Positions 24,929-33,570 of a stretch of DNA of 64,000 nt are shown here, one piece after another. The stretch comes from Paenibacillus sp. BIHB 4019 (GTDB lineage: Bacteria > Bacillota > Bacilli > Paenibacillales > Paenibacillaceae). Position 1 is the stretch's first letter; every line of letters starts with the position of its first letter. Both the position numbers and the translations under genes were made by a program. The DNA lies in the NCBI RefSeq assembly GCF_002741035.1, contig NZ_CP016808.1, forward strand, positions 930,001-994,000, written 5' to 3'. The notes under the pieces were generated by a model, which was not told where the DNA came from, did no database searches, and was given only the letters and a program-made list of their open reading frames with translations.

Positions 24929-26434
24929 CTAGCCATCATGCAATACAGAGGCAACCGCTTGCTTCCAGCCTTTGTACAAGCGTTCTCTCTCTTCCTGCTT
25001 CATCGCAGGCGCATACGAGCGATAAGCGCTCTCCTTAGCGCCCAATAGCTGAACCAGTTGCTCCTCATTCGCCCAAAAACCTGTACCTACTCCGCCCATA
25101 TAGGCAGAGCCCATTGCGGAAAGCTCCGCTACGCCGGATTTAGCGACGGTTTGCCCGAGCATATCCGCCTGGAACTGCATGAGCACGGCATTGTCCGACG
25201 CTCCGCCATCGGCCCGCAAACCTTTCAGAGCGATGCCGGTCTCCGCCTGCATCAGCTCGGCCGCATCGCGCACCTGATAGGCGATGCTTTCCAGGGCGGC
25301 GCGCACGATATGCGCCTTGCCCGTTCCCCGGCTCATGCCGGTAATCGCCGCCCGGGCATGCGGCTTCCAATAGGGCGCGCCCAGCCCAACGAAGGCTGGG
25401 ACAAGATAGACGCCATCATTGTCTGGCGTCTCCTCAAGCAGCTGCGCAAGCTCGCTAAACGAGCTGAACAGCCCAAGATTATCCCGCACCCAGCGCATGC
25501 TGTCGCCGGAGGTGCGAATGACCGCTTCCAGCGCATAGGTCATTTTGCCGCTGAGCCCCCAAGCAATGGCGAGCACCAGCCCATTGCTGGAAGCGACTGG
25601 CTTGCTCCCCACATTCATCAGCACCGACGTCCCGGTGCCGTAGGTCGCCTTCGCCATGCCGGGCTCCAAGCACAGCTGCCCATAAAGCGCAGCTTGCGAA
25701 TCGCCAACGACGCCCGCAATCGCCACGGGCTCAGCGAATAAATCCGAGTCGTTCGTGTAACCGAACCGCTCATCTGAGCATTTCACCTCGGGCAGCAGCG
25801 CAGGTGGAAGGCCGAACAGCGCACATAATTCCGCATCCCATTCCAGCGTATGAATATTAAACAGCGACGTTCGGCTCGCATTCGTATAGTCGGTCGCATG
25901 CACGTCCCCGCCCGTCAGCTTCCATAGCAGCCAGCTGTCGATCGTACCGACGAGCAGCCTGCCTGCTGCAAGCAGCTCCTTGGCGCCAGCGGCATGCTCC
26001 AGCAGCCAGCCCCATTTTGCCGCCGAGAAATACGGATCAAGCAGCAGGCCTGTCTTCGCCTGAACAAGCGGCTCCAAGCCATCTGCCTTTAGCGCATCGC
26101 AGCGCTCAGCAGTACGCTGGCACTGCCATACAATGGCGCGATGAACGGGCTCGCCCGTCTCCTTATCCCACATTACAGCGGTCTCCCGCTGATTCGTAAT
26201 GGTAAGGGCCGCAAGCTCGCCCGCTGCTATGCCTGCCGCCTTCAGTGCTTCCTTCGCCGTCCGCTTCACCTGCTCATAAATTTCCAGCGGGTCATGCTCC
26301 ACCCAGCCGGCTTGCGGATAATACTGCTTATGCTCCGCAGCACTGCGGGATACAACCTCGCCCGCGCGATTAATGACGAGCGCCTTCGTGCCGGACGTGC
26401 TTTGATCAATCGTCAGCAGATAGCTTTTGTCCAT
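24929..26434 (-). CDS. FGGY-family carbohydrate kinase (glycerol kinase-like)
   Basis: About 501 residues, cytoplasmic ATP-dependent sugar kinase. The amino end has the phosphate-binding LLTIDQSTSGTKALV motif, TITNQRET follows, and the second half has the ATP-binding GTGTSVLMNVG and RADGGASDN motifs. Nearest in layout to glycerol and pentulose kinases. The start ATG 26434 has GAGGG eight bases upstream; TTG 26440 is also in frame. Last gene of the five-gene operon; beside a split transketolase and an isomerase it probably phosphorylates a ketose. D-apulose is one candidate, by pathway inference only. Confidence 0.9.
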   Translation of the reverse strand: MDKSYLLTIDQSTSGTKALVINRAGEVVSRSAAEHKQYYPQAGWVEHDPLEIYEQVKRTAKEALKAAGIAAGELAALTITNQRETAVMWDKETGEPVHRAIVWQCQRTAERCDALKADGLEPLVQAKTGLLLDPYFSAAKWGWLLEHAAGAKELLAAGRLLVGTIDSWLLWKLTGGDVHATDYTNASRTSLFNIHTLEWDAELCALFGLPPALLPEVKCSDERFGYTNDSDLFAEPVAIAGVVGDSQAALYGQLCLEPGMAKATYGTGTSVLMNVGSKPVASSNGLVLAIAWGLSGKMTYALEAVIRTSGDSMRWVRDNLGLFSSFSELAQLLEETPDNDGVYLVPAFVGLGAPYWKPHARAAITGMSRGTGKAHIVRAALESIAYQVRDAAELMQAETGIALKGLRADGGASDNAVLMQFQADMLGQTVAKSGVAELSAMGSAYMGGVGTGFWANEEQLVQLLGAKESAYRSYAPAMKQEERERLYKGWKQAVASVLHDG

Positions 26435-26446
26435 CGCCAAAGCCCT

Positions 26447-27385
26447 CTACTTTCTCAGCATGCCTAGAGCAACCGCTTTTATATTGCTGCTGCTAATGCC
26501 ATAATGGTCAAACACTTCGGTCGATTTCCCAGCTATCGCCGGTTCATCTGGAATGCCCAAAATTCGCATCGGCACCGGATGCTGCTGCACGACCACCTCG
26601 GCAACCGCTGCTCCCAGCCCGCCATGAATGCTGTGCTCCTCAACGGTAATGATGCCGCCCGTTTCCTGCGCAGCCCGCACAATGGCTTCCTCGTCAAGCG
26701 GCTTGATCGTATGCATGTTCAGCACGCGTGCCGACACGCCTGCTTCCGCCAGCTCTGCCTGCGCGTCCAAGGCGATCCGTACCGTCTCTCCCGTCGCAAT
26801 AATCGTAATATCGCTGCCTTCACGCATCGTCACTGCCTTGCCAATGACAAATTCGTAGTCATCCGACTCGTAGCTGTCTTCAACCGGATTGCGGCCGATA
26901 CGGACGTACACGCCGCCCTCATGCACGGCAAGCGCTTCGGTCATCCGCTTCGTCTCATGTCGATCCGCCGGCAATATAATCGCCAGCCCCGGAATCGCCC
27001 GTGCCACAGCGATATCCTGCACCGAATGATGCGACATGCCGAGTGCGCCGTAGCTGATGCCGCCGCTAATGCCAACGAGCTTCACATTTGTGCCGGAATA
27101 CGCGACATCGACTTTTATTTGTTCAATGCTGCGCATGCTCAGGAAGCAAGCCGGCGACGTTACGAATGGCTTTTTGCCGCTGTGGGCAAGGCCTGCCGAG
27201 ATGCCGACAATATTTTGCTCCGCGATGCCTACCTCTACAAACTGCTCGGGATAAGCATTGGCGAAAGGCGCCATTGCCGCCGAGCCGCGCGAGTCGCTCG
27301 CCAGCACCATAATATCTTTGTCCTCCTGCGCCAGCGTCACCAGCGTCTCGCAAATGACTTGCCGATTCGGTATTTTATTCGCCAT
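26447..27385 (-). CDS. Transketolase, C-terminal (pyrimidine-binding) subunit
   Basis: 312 residues: the pyrimidine-binding and C-terminal domains of a transketolase encoded as a separate polypeptide. FVEVGIAEQNIVGISAGLA contains the conserved Glu that activates thiamine diphosphate. It forms the active enzyme with the subunit encoded three bases upstream. Split transketolases of this type transfer two-carbon units from ketose phosphates; some are dedicated to unusual sugars such as apulose 4-phosphate. Start ATG 27385 with a GGAAGGG-type site in the preceding gene. Confidence 0.92.
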   Translation of the reverse strand: MANKIPNRQVICETLVTLAQEDKDIMVLASDSRGSAAMAPFANAYPEQFVEVGIAEQNIVGISAGLAHSGKKPFVTSPACFLSMRSIEQIKVDVAYSGTNVKLVGISGGISYGALGMSHHSVQDIAVARAIPGLAIILPADRHETKRMTEALAVHEGGVYVRIGRNPVEDSYESDDYEFVIGKAVTMREGSDITIIATGETVRIALDAQAELAEAGVSARVLNMHTIKPLDEEAIVRAAQETGGIITVEEHSIHGGLGAAVAEVVVQQHPVPMRILGIPDEPAIAGKSTEVFDHYGISSSNIKAVALGMLRK

Positions 27386-27388
27386 CGC

Positions 27389-28252
27389 TTATTGCACCTG
27401 CCCTTCCTGTGAGTAGCTGTTGATGACGGCTTCAAGCTCGGCTAGCGCCTTTGCCAGCTCCTCATCGTTAGGCACATGATGATGCCAATGCGGAACATTT
27501 TCAGCAAATGACACTCCTTTGCCCTTCACCGTATTCGCCATAACGAGCGTAGGTTTGCCAGCCACAGCCGGGGCAGACTCGAAAGCTTCTACAAGCGCGT
27601 CTATATCATTGCCATCGATGGAGACGACATGCCAGCCGAAAGCGGCCCATTTTTCCTCCAATGGCTCCAGTCCCATAACCTCTTCCGTCGAGCCGCTAAT
27701 TTGCAGCCGGTTGCGGTCAATAATGCCAACCAAATTGTCGAGCTTGTAATGAGCGCCAGCCATCGCCGCTTCCCAGACCGAGCCTTCCGCCTGCTCGCCG
27801 TCGCCCATTAGGCAAAATACGCGGCTCGCTCTCGCATCCTTCTTCGCAGCAAGCGCCATGCCTACCGAAATCGCCAGCCCGTGCCCTAGCGCGCCTGTAT
27901 TCATCTCAATGCCTGGCACTTTATTGTTCGGATGGCCGATAAGCCTCGTTCCAAATTGGCTGAACGTCGCAAGCTCCTCCTTCGGGAAAAAACCGCGGTC
28001 AGCCAAAATGCACCATAACGATTCGACAGAATGCCCTTTGCTTGCAATAAAACGGTCGCGCTCCTGCCATTTTGGTTGGGCCGGATCAATCGTCATAATT
28101 TTATAATATAAGGCCGTTAAAATATCCGTATTGCTCAATGAACCGCCCGTATGTCCCGTCTTTGCGCCATGAATCATGCGCAGCAAATCCATCCGGATTT
28201 GTGCTGCCTTGCTTTTGAGCTCCATGCTGCTCATGCTTGCATTGCTCCCCAT
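27389..28252 (-). CDS. Transketolase, N-terminal (thiamine diphosphate-binding) subunit
   Basis: 287 residues. Contains GHTGGSLS near the start and the diphosphate motif beginning GDGEQAEGS and closing IIDRNRLQ, which binds Mg2+ and thiamine diphosphate. The separate partner subunit follows immediately. Start ATG 28252 has GAGGAGGG just upstream; the longer frame to 28351 lacks a ribosome site and would overlap the isomerase gene. Confidence 0.92.
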   Translation of the reverse strand: MGSNASMSSMELKSKAAQIRMDLLRMIHGAKTGHTGGSLSNTDILTALYYKIMTIDPAQPKWQERDRFIASKGHSVESLWCILADRGFFPKEELATFSQFGTRLIGHPNNKVPGIEMNTGALGHGLAISVGMALAAKKDARASRVFCLMGDGEQAEGSVWEAAMAGAHYKLDNLVGIIDRNRLQISGSTEEVMGLEPLEEKWAAFGWHVVSIDGNDIDALVEAFESAPAVAGKPTLVMANTVKGKGVSFAENVPHWHHHVPNDEELAKALAELEAVINSYSQEGQVQ

Positions 28253-28298
28253 CGCTAGCCCTCCTCGTTGTTTTCCTCCGCGTTGCCTTCTATCCCGA

Positions 28299-29732
28299 TT
28301 ACAAGCCTGAACCGCGCAGCCATGCCTGAATTTCCCGCTCTGTCGGATCAACTGCGTCTGGCTTCAAGCCAGGAATATATTGGCACGCTTCATACAGCGC
28401 CGGAATCGCATTGGCGTGAATGCCGACGGAGTGGTGAACGTAAGGGCCTTTAACCAGCTTTTCTTCCCATAGCGGCCAATCATTAACCTCAACCCATACA
28501 TACGAACCGCGCGTATATGGCCCCTGAATCCCGCGGGCTTTGCCCAAAAACAGCTGGTATTCGCCGTGGTCGCCGTCAAAGCGGGCCAGCGTCATGCCGC
28601 CGCCTTTAATCTCTCCTTCATGCGTTCCCGGCGCATGATCGTCAAACAGAAAATGCTTGCGCAGCTTTGGCTTGTTCTCGACAGTCAAGGAAACCGGGAA
28701 GTTGCCGCAATGGAAAAGCAGCTCGCCATTGGCGTTTTCCGGGTGGCGCACAGTCAAATCCGCGAAGAAGGTTGGATGCTGATTCATCGTCGCAGCTTGC
28801 ACCATGACTGACGTAATAGCGCCGTGAATATCTGTCTCACAGGTAACCGGAATTTGCTCATCGGTGAGGATTGCATTGGCTAGGCAAGGCATAATGCCCA
28901 TCGCATCCTGAAGCGAAGACCAGCATTGGATTGCAATCGCTGTGCTGCCTGTCTGCACCGCATATTGCTTCATCGCTACCTTAAGCGCAGCTATACGGCG
29001 CACATCGGCTTCCGTCACTTCCGACCAGTCGAGCTTTGCTTTAATATAGTCTATTGCTTGCGCCAGCTCGGAGCTATTGCCTTTCTCAATGCGCTGCGAA
29101 GCGCGCTGAATATCGACGAGCGTAATCGGATGAATCTCAATGCCGAACCGCTCAAGCAGCTCGCCTTCATTGCACATCATCGTCCAAAAGGAAGCCGGGC
29201 GCGGCCCGATTTGCAAAATTCTTAAGCTGCGAAATTGGCGGACCACATTGGCTGCGGCGATAAAGTTCGTGAACCCGCGCTCAAACACCGGATCATCGAC
29301 TCGGGTGTTCGTCACATAGGTGAACGGCACATTGAAGCGGCGCAGCACCTTGCCGGAAGCGAATAGTCCGCACTGCGTATCGCGCAGGCGCATGCCGTCC
29401 TCAAGCGGCGACTCATCGCGCGGGCCCCACAGCAGCACCGGCTTGCCGAGCGCCTTGCCTACGCGGGCAACGGTGTCCTCCGTGCCGAAGTTGCAATGCG
29501 GGAAAAAAACCGCATCGACATTTTCACGCCGGAAATGCTCCGCAATCTCCTCCGCATTAATATGATCATCATAGAGCAGCCCTTCGCTGTTGAGACCCTC
29601 CAGATCGACAATGTCAATATCCATGCCGAAGCTTTCGATTTTTTCCTTAATGAGCACCTTATATCGAAACGCATCCTCTGCACTAAAAACAAACCGCCTT
29701 GTTGGCGCGTAGCCAAGCTTCAACTTTTTCAC
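28299..29732 (-). CDS. L-fucose/L-arabinose isomerase-superfamily protein
   Basis: 477 residues, cytoplasmic. The amino domain looks like the fucose isomerase Rossmann-type half (KLGYAPTRRF; DAVFFPHCNFGTED). The C-terminal half carries ETDIHGAITSVMV and the HHSVGIHANAIPALYE stretch, likely metal/substrate residues of this superfamily. The amino-terminal sequence departs from canonical FucI, so it belongs to the broad family of aldose-ketose isomerases of uncertain substrate. In this operon it would supply the ketose for the kinase. Confidence 0.8.
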   Translation of the reverse strand: MKKLKLGYAPTRRFVFSAEDAFRYKVLIKEKIESFGMDIDIVDLEGLNSEGLLYDDHINAEEIAEHFRRENVDAVFFPHCNFGTEDTVARVGKALGKPVLLWGPRDESPLEDGMRLRDTQCGLFASGKVLRRFNVPFTYVTNTRVDDPVFERGFTNFIAAANVVRQFRSLRILQIGPRPASFWTMMCNEGELLERFGIEIHPITLVDIQRASQRIEKGNSSELAQAIDYIKAKLDWSEVTEADVRRIAALKVAMKQYAVQTGSTAIAIQCWSSLQDAMGIMPCLANAILTDEQIPVTCETDIHGAITSVMVQAATMNQHPTFFADLTVRHPENANGELLFHCGNFPVSLTVENKPKLRKHFLFDDHAPGTHEGEIKGGGMTLARFDGDHGEYQLFLGKARGIQGPYTRGSYVWVEVNDWPLWEEKLVKGPYVHHSVGIHANAIPALYEACQYIPGLKPDAVDPTEREIQAWLRGSGL

Positions 29733-29779
29733 CGCTGACTCCCCCTTGTTGACTCATAATGAACGATTAGGCCAAGCTA

Positions 29780-31573
29780 TTATCCATTCGTATTTGCACG
29801 CTGCATTCGAATCGCCATATAGGGCCTGCCCGGCAGCTCAATGCGAAACGTTCCTTCATAAATACCAGCCTGCTTGGTCACCGTCATGTTCCACGTATCC
29901 AGCACTTCCACCTCATACGCGATGCCCGGCTTCATCGTAAAGTTCCGATAGCGCGGCTGATTGAAGCCGTAATAAAACAAATAATAAGTGTCGGCAATGC
30001 CAGCCGATGGTGCGTCCCACTCGGATCGCAATGGATTTAGGCCATGCTCCGGCCCTTCCTCCAGCACTTTTCTTAGAAAGGCAATACGCTCTGGGCTTGT
30101 GCCATGCAGCTTGCCGCCCTTCGACCACCACAAAATGTCCTCCGGGTGCAAATAGGTCTCTCCATGGCCGACATAGCCGCCGCGAACCGCACCTTCCCAG
30201 AAGCGGCGCACCATTTCTTCGCCCGAAATATTGCCCCAGCCCATATCGATATCGCCTTCATAGGCACATTCGTCAATGACGATCGGCTTATTCCAGTCCT
30301 TGCGCCACTGGTCGGTGTTCTCCGCCGTCCGGTACACATCTACTCGCTGAACGCTGCAATGCGTCACCCAAGCCCGGGTATAGTCATAAAAACCGAAGCA
30401 ATTATGGATGGAAATGAGATGCCCGTAAGGATCATTATCCGTAACGATCTGGGCAAAACGCTCCCAGTCCGGCTCCTCCTTCGCCCACATCAGGTCATAT
30501 TCATTGGCGAGCGACCACCAGACGTTGCGGTAAGCCGCCAAACGCGCTGTAATGTAGCGCAGGTAGCGGTCATCTGCCGCTTTCGACATTTCGGAGAAGC
30601 CCCAGCGATCATATGCATGGAACAAAATCAAATCCGCCTCGATGCCCAGCTTCCCTAAATCAGCGATCCGCTGTTCCAAATGGCGGAAATACGCCGGATT
30701 AAAGCGCGTGAAATCCCATTGCCCATCTGCCAAGCGCTCATACGGATAAAGCGGCGGTTCATTATCATTAAATAGGTAGGCTTTAGGGAATACGCACATC
30801 CGCAGCTTGTTGAACGGCGTCTGCGCGAGCGTGGCGAGCGTCTGCTCCTCAAGCTCCTGCCCTTGATGCGTCCACGCATAACAGGTCGTTCCTACAGGCA
30901 AATAACGGCTGCCATCCTCGTAGGAAAAATGATACGTATCCGCCACCCGCACCGGACCGTGGTTACCGGCTTCGGCCCCGCGGCAGGCGAAGCTGCCGGC
31001 AATGCCGTTCATGGCGCGGACGCTGCTGCTCGTGCGGTAGCGCCACTCGCCTTCGGCATCGGGCATGAAGCGCACGCGATAGATGCCGTCTCCGTCGTAG
31101 AAGCCTTGTACAGTCAGGCTTCTATCGCCTTGGCTGAACACGGCGCTGAGAGCCGCGTCCGTGAAGGGATTGCCATGAGCAGGGCCATGAAGCTCCAGCT
31201 CATAAACGTCCCAGCGTGCGGCTTCGCCCTGCGCGAGCAGCTTCGCCGATCCCTCAGCCTCTAGCGGTGCGTCGTTCGGCAGCTGAGCTGCTGAAGCTTC
31301 CTTGCTCACCGGATCTAAAGCAGAAGCAGCCTCCTGCGCCGTTACATCCTCTATCACATATTCAATGCCAGCAAGCTCAGCCAGCACTTCCGCCACCCAT
31401 TCCGGTGAGCGCATTAACGCTTGGTTTGAGGTTGCGAAGCGCGGCAGCGTGTTCATTTTTATAAAAGAAAGATAAGGCGAATGCGCAAGCTCAGGAGCAT
31501 GCTTCAGCAAAACCTTCCGTCCCTCAGGGCTCGCCCAAATGTATCCGATCTTCGTTTCCTCACTAAAAATCAT
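29780..31573 (-). CDS. DUF5060/DUF4038-type glycoside hydrolase-like protein
   Basis: 597 residues without a signal peptide, so probably cytoplasmic. Layout: an unusual ~110-residue amino extension (degenerate, Ala/Glu-rich around 80-115), a DUF5060-like beta domain (WDVYELELHGPAHGNPF; YRVRFMPDAEGEWRYRT), then a DUF4038-like TIM barrel (YLPVGTTCYAW; VWWSLANEYDL with a likely acid/base Glu; PIVIDECAYEGD with a likely nucleophile Glu), and a beta C-terminal domain. DUF4038 is the domain of GH140 apiosidases, but this protein may belong to another clan member. First gene of the operon, GGAGG eight bases before ATG. Probably releases the monosaccharide used by the downstream genes. Confidence 0.8.
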   Translation of the reverse strand: MIFSEETKIGYIWASPEGRKVLLKHAPELAHSPYLSFIKMNTLPRFATSNQALMRSPEWVAEVLAELAGIEYVIEDVTAQEAASALDPVSKEASAAQLPNDAPLEAEGSAKLLAQGEAARWDVYELELHGPAHGNPFTDAALSAVFSQGDRSLTVQGFYDGDGIYRVRFMPDAEGEWRYRTSSSVRAMNGIAGSFACRGAEAGNHGPVRVADTYHFSYEDGSRYLPVGTTCYAWTHQGQELEEQTLATLAQTPFNKLRMCVFPKAYLFNDNEPPLYPYERLADGQWDFTRFNPAYFRHLEQRIADLGKLGIEADLILFHAYDRWGFSEMSKAADDRYLRYITARLAAYRNVWWSLANEYDLMWAKEEPDWERFAQIVTDNDPYGHLISIHNCFGFYDYTRAWVTHCSVQRVDVYRTAENTDQWRKDWNKPIVIDECAYEGDIDMGWGNISGEEMVRRFWEGAVRGGYVGHGETYLHPEDILWWSKGGKLHGTSPERIAFLRKVLEEGPEHGLNPLRSEWDAPSAGIADTYYLFYYGFNQPRYRNFTMKPGIAYEVEVLDTWNMTVTKQAGIYEGTFRIELPGRPYMAIRMQRANTNG

Positions 31574-31614
31574 CCTCGCATCCTCCTATTGGCTGCTGCT
31601 TCTAGCCTATTATA

Positions 31615-31637
31615 AGTTTAGCGAAACAAACTAAACT
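31615..31637 (-). promoter_or_regulatory. Downstream LacI-type operator of the sugar operon
   Basis: AGTTTAG, nine bases, CTAAACT: a palindrome between the operon promoter and the first ATG, roughly +37 to +59. Confidence 0.6.
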
Positions 31638-31679
31638 AAAATGAAACTTGTGATGGACTTTTCCTGCATTCCTATTCCC

Positions 31680-31708
31680 AATTTAGCAGCAAAGCAGCGA
31701 CTAGTCAA
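31680..31708 (-). promoter_or_regulatory. Sigma-A promoter of the DUF5060 sugar operon
   Basis: On the minus strand TTGACT (31703-31708), 17-base spacer, TAAATT (31680-31685), about 105 bases before the ATG at 31573. Confidence 0.75.
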
Positions 31709-31733
31709 TAAGTTTATATAAATAAAACGCTTT

Positions 31734-31766
31734 AATTTAGTGTATTAACTAAATTATTTAGCTAAA
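31734..31766. promoter_or_regulatory. Upstream LacI-type operators between the divergent genes
   Basis: AATTTAGT-N6-ACTAAATT (31734-31755) is a perfect palindrome; TTTAGCTAAA (31757-31766) follows. They share the TTTAG half-site with the operator at 31615-31637 and with two ACTAAAC-like half-sites near 31806-31820 in the lacI-type leader. Confidence 0.7.
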
Positions 31767-31779
31767 CTACGAATGTCCA

Positions 31780-31808
31780 TTGCTTTTAATGTCCGCTGGA
31801 TATACACT
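31780..31808 (+). promoter_or_regulatory. Promoter of the LacI-type regulator
   Basis: TTGCTT (31780-31785), 17-base spacer, TACACT (31803-31808). ACTAAAC half-sites overlap and follow the -10, consistent with autorepression. Confidence 0.5.
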
Positions 31809-31856
31809 AAACTTACTAAACAAACGGTTTGAAGCTCGAAGGGAGAATCACTTATT

Positions 31857-32897
31857 GTGAAAATGGAAGACATCGCCGCCCTTGCTGGCGTTTCGAAATC
31901 AGCAGTTTCGCTTGCCTTCAGCGGCAAGCCGGGAATCGGACAAGAAACCCGCGAGCGCATTTTGCAGGTTGCCAAGGACAATGGCTATCTGCCTAAAACA
32001 CGAGCCGCACAGCCGGAAGCCGCCAGCAAAACGCTGACCTTTCTCGTTTTAGCCAACTCCGGCATCGTGCTGGAGCAATATTATCAGCAGCCTTTTTTCC
32101 GCGAGCTCATTCATTACATAGAGGTACGCTGCCGGGCCAAGGGCTATTCGCTGCTGTTTACGTCGATTGACGTCAACGCTTTTTCCAGTGACAGCCATGC
32201 CTTGGCGGAGGATATCCGCAGCGATGGCGTCATTTTGCTCGGCACGAACCTCGATAGAGAGCAAATCGCCAGTTTGGCTGAACGCTTGCCCGCGCAGCTC
32301 GTCGTGCTTGATACTTGCTTTGAGACGCTTCCCGTCCATTTCATTACGATCAACAATGTGATGGGCGGTTATCAGGCGGGAGAGCATCTATGCCAGCTTG
32401 GCCACGAACATATCGGTTATTTGGCATCCAATGTGCGAATCAGCAATTTTGATGATCGGCGCAAAGGATTCATGTCCGCGTTAGAGGAGCGGGGGCTGTC
32501 GATCGACGAGAAAGACATTTTTTCCGTCGCCCCGACGATAACCTCATTCCAGGAGGAGCTGAAAAATCAGCTCGCCGCCTATCAAGCGGCCGGGAGCCAG
32601 CTGCCAACCGCCTTTTTCTGTGAATGCGACTACATCGCGATCAGCGCCATTAAGACGCTGACTGACCTTGGGTTCCGCGTTCCCGAGGACACCTCTGTCG
32701 TTGGCTTCGACAACATTTCTGAGGCGCGCATTGTTTCGCCAGAGCTCACGACCGTACATGTTGAAAAAGAGCGCATGGCCCATCTAGCCGTCGATTTAGC
32801 CATTGAAGCGATCGAACAGGACCATGCGGTCAAAACTAAAATTGCCGTCGACACGCAATTTATCGTCCGCCATTCATCCAGCGCGCCATCCTATTGA
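31857..32897 (+). CDS. LacI/PurR family transcriptional regulator
   Basis: 346 residues. The amino-terminal helix-turn-helix (MEDIAALAGVSKSAVSLAFS) and hinge helix are followed by a periplasmic-binding-protein-like sugar sensor domain (VVGFDNISEARIVSPELTTV near the end). Divergent from the sugar operon and separated by 283 bases holding TTTAG-type palindromes. Most likely represses that operon until its sugar or a phosphorylated derivative appears. Start GTG 31857, ten bases after GGGAGA; ATG 31863 is an alternative. Confidence 0.92.
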   Translation: MKMEDIAALAGVSKSAVSLAFSGKPGIGQETRERILQVAKDNGYLPKTRAAQPEAASKTLTFLVLANSGIVLEQYYQQPFFRELIHYIEVRCRAKGYSLLFTSIDVNAFSSDSHALAEDIRSDGVILLGTNLDREQIASLAERLPAQLVVLDTCFETLPVHFITINNVMGGYQAGEHLCQLGHEHIGYLASNVRISNFDDRRKGFMSALEERGLSIDEKDIFSVAPTITSFQEELKNQLAAYQAAGSQLPTAFFCECDYIAISAIKTLTDLGFRVPEDTSVVGFDNISEARIVSPELTTVHVEKERMAHLAVDLAIEAIEQDHAVKTKIAVDTQFIVRHSSSAPSY

Positions 32898-32903
32898 TGA
32901 CGA

Positions 32904-32953
32904 ATAGCCCTTCCAGGAACGCGTTGAGCGAAAGCCAGGAGGGCTATTTTTTT
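32904..32953 (+). terminator. Terminator of the LacI-type gene
   Basis: ATAGCCCTTCC...GGAGGGCTAT stem followed by a run of seven T residues. Confidence 0.88.
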
Positions 32954-33370
32954 ATATTATTTTGCAAATGCATGATTATGCAGCTTGTTTAGTTCAACCG
33001 AGGTGTGTATGCAAAACTTAGTCTGCTTAATGCTGCAAGCTAGAGCCTACTGAGGTCAATCTCATCCCACGATTCATGGTGTGGAGACGCAGCCTACGAT
33101 TGATGCTGAGCTCGCGCAGTTCGGGTCGGCACGCTCAGACCTTTTTGTGAGGACTCAGGTTCCGCTATTCAGGCTATTGACCCGATTTCAGGCTCTACGC
33201 GGACAGGAAATCCGTTATTGCCCTCATTTTGCCGTCAAAATGGCTATTTCAAGCGCATTAGCTGCTCCTGAGTCCGCAAACGGTGCCATACCCTGGATTC
33301 TGTTGAAATAGCGGCTGCTGTGTCCGCCAAGCCACTCTTCACGCACGATGTGAATCCCTGAAACAAAAAG
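32954..33370. other. Non-coding region with repeated short motifs
   Basis: About 400 bases with no plausible gene. Motifs such as TCCGTTATTGCC, GAAATAGCGG and (A/T)GTCCGC recur in both orientations around 33140-33330. They resemble the abundant TCCGCTATTT-type intergenic repeats I associate with Paenibacillus genomes; this resemblance is from memory. Confidence 0.4.
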
Positions 33371-33531
33371 AACGAAGCTATCTCTCGGCACGTATGCTCG
33401 CACTGATAAAGTCAACGAAGCTATCTCTCGGCACATATGCCCGCACTGATGAGGAGAATGCTGCTATCTTGCAGTACGTATGCTCGCATTGTTGAGGAGC
33501 AGCACTCCCGGTAGTACGTTTGCATAGATGC
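33371..33531. repeat. 43-bp tandem repeat, three units plus a degenerate fourth
   Basis: Units of exactly 43 bases start at about 33371, 33414 and 33457. Each contains (A/T)GCTATCT followed by CGGCAC or a variant, (G/A)TATGC and CGCA(C/T)TG. Units one and two are nearly identical in their first 30 bases, unit three has diverged, and a fourth partial unit fades into the downstream sequence. No open frame and no spacer-repeat pattern. Confidence 0.75.
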
Positions 33532-33570
33532 CCTAGGTACAGCGACGATTTTGTTTGTACATATCAAGCC

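Noticed and set aside
33371..33531. CRISPR array
   Set aside because: Units are contiguous with no unique spacers, the repeat is 43 bases and diverging, and no cas genes are present.
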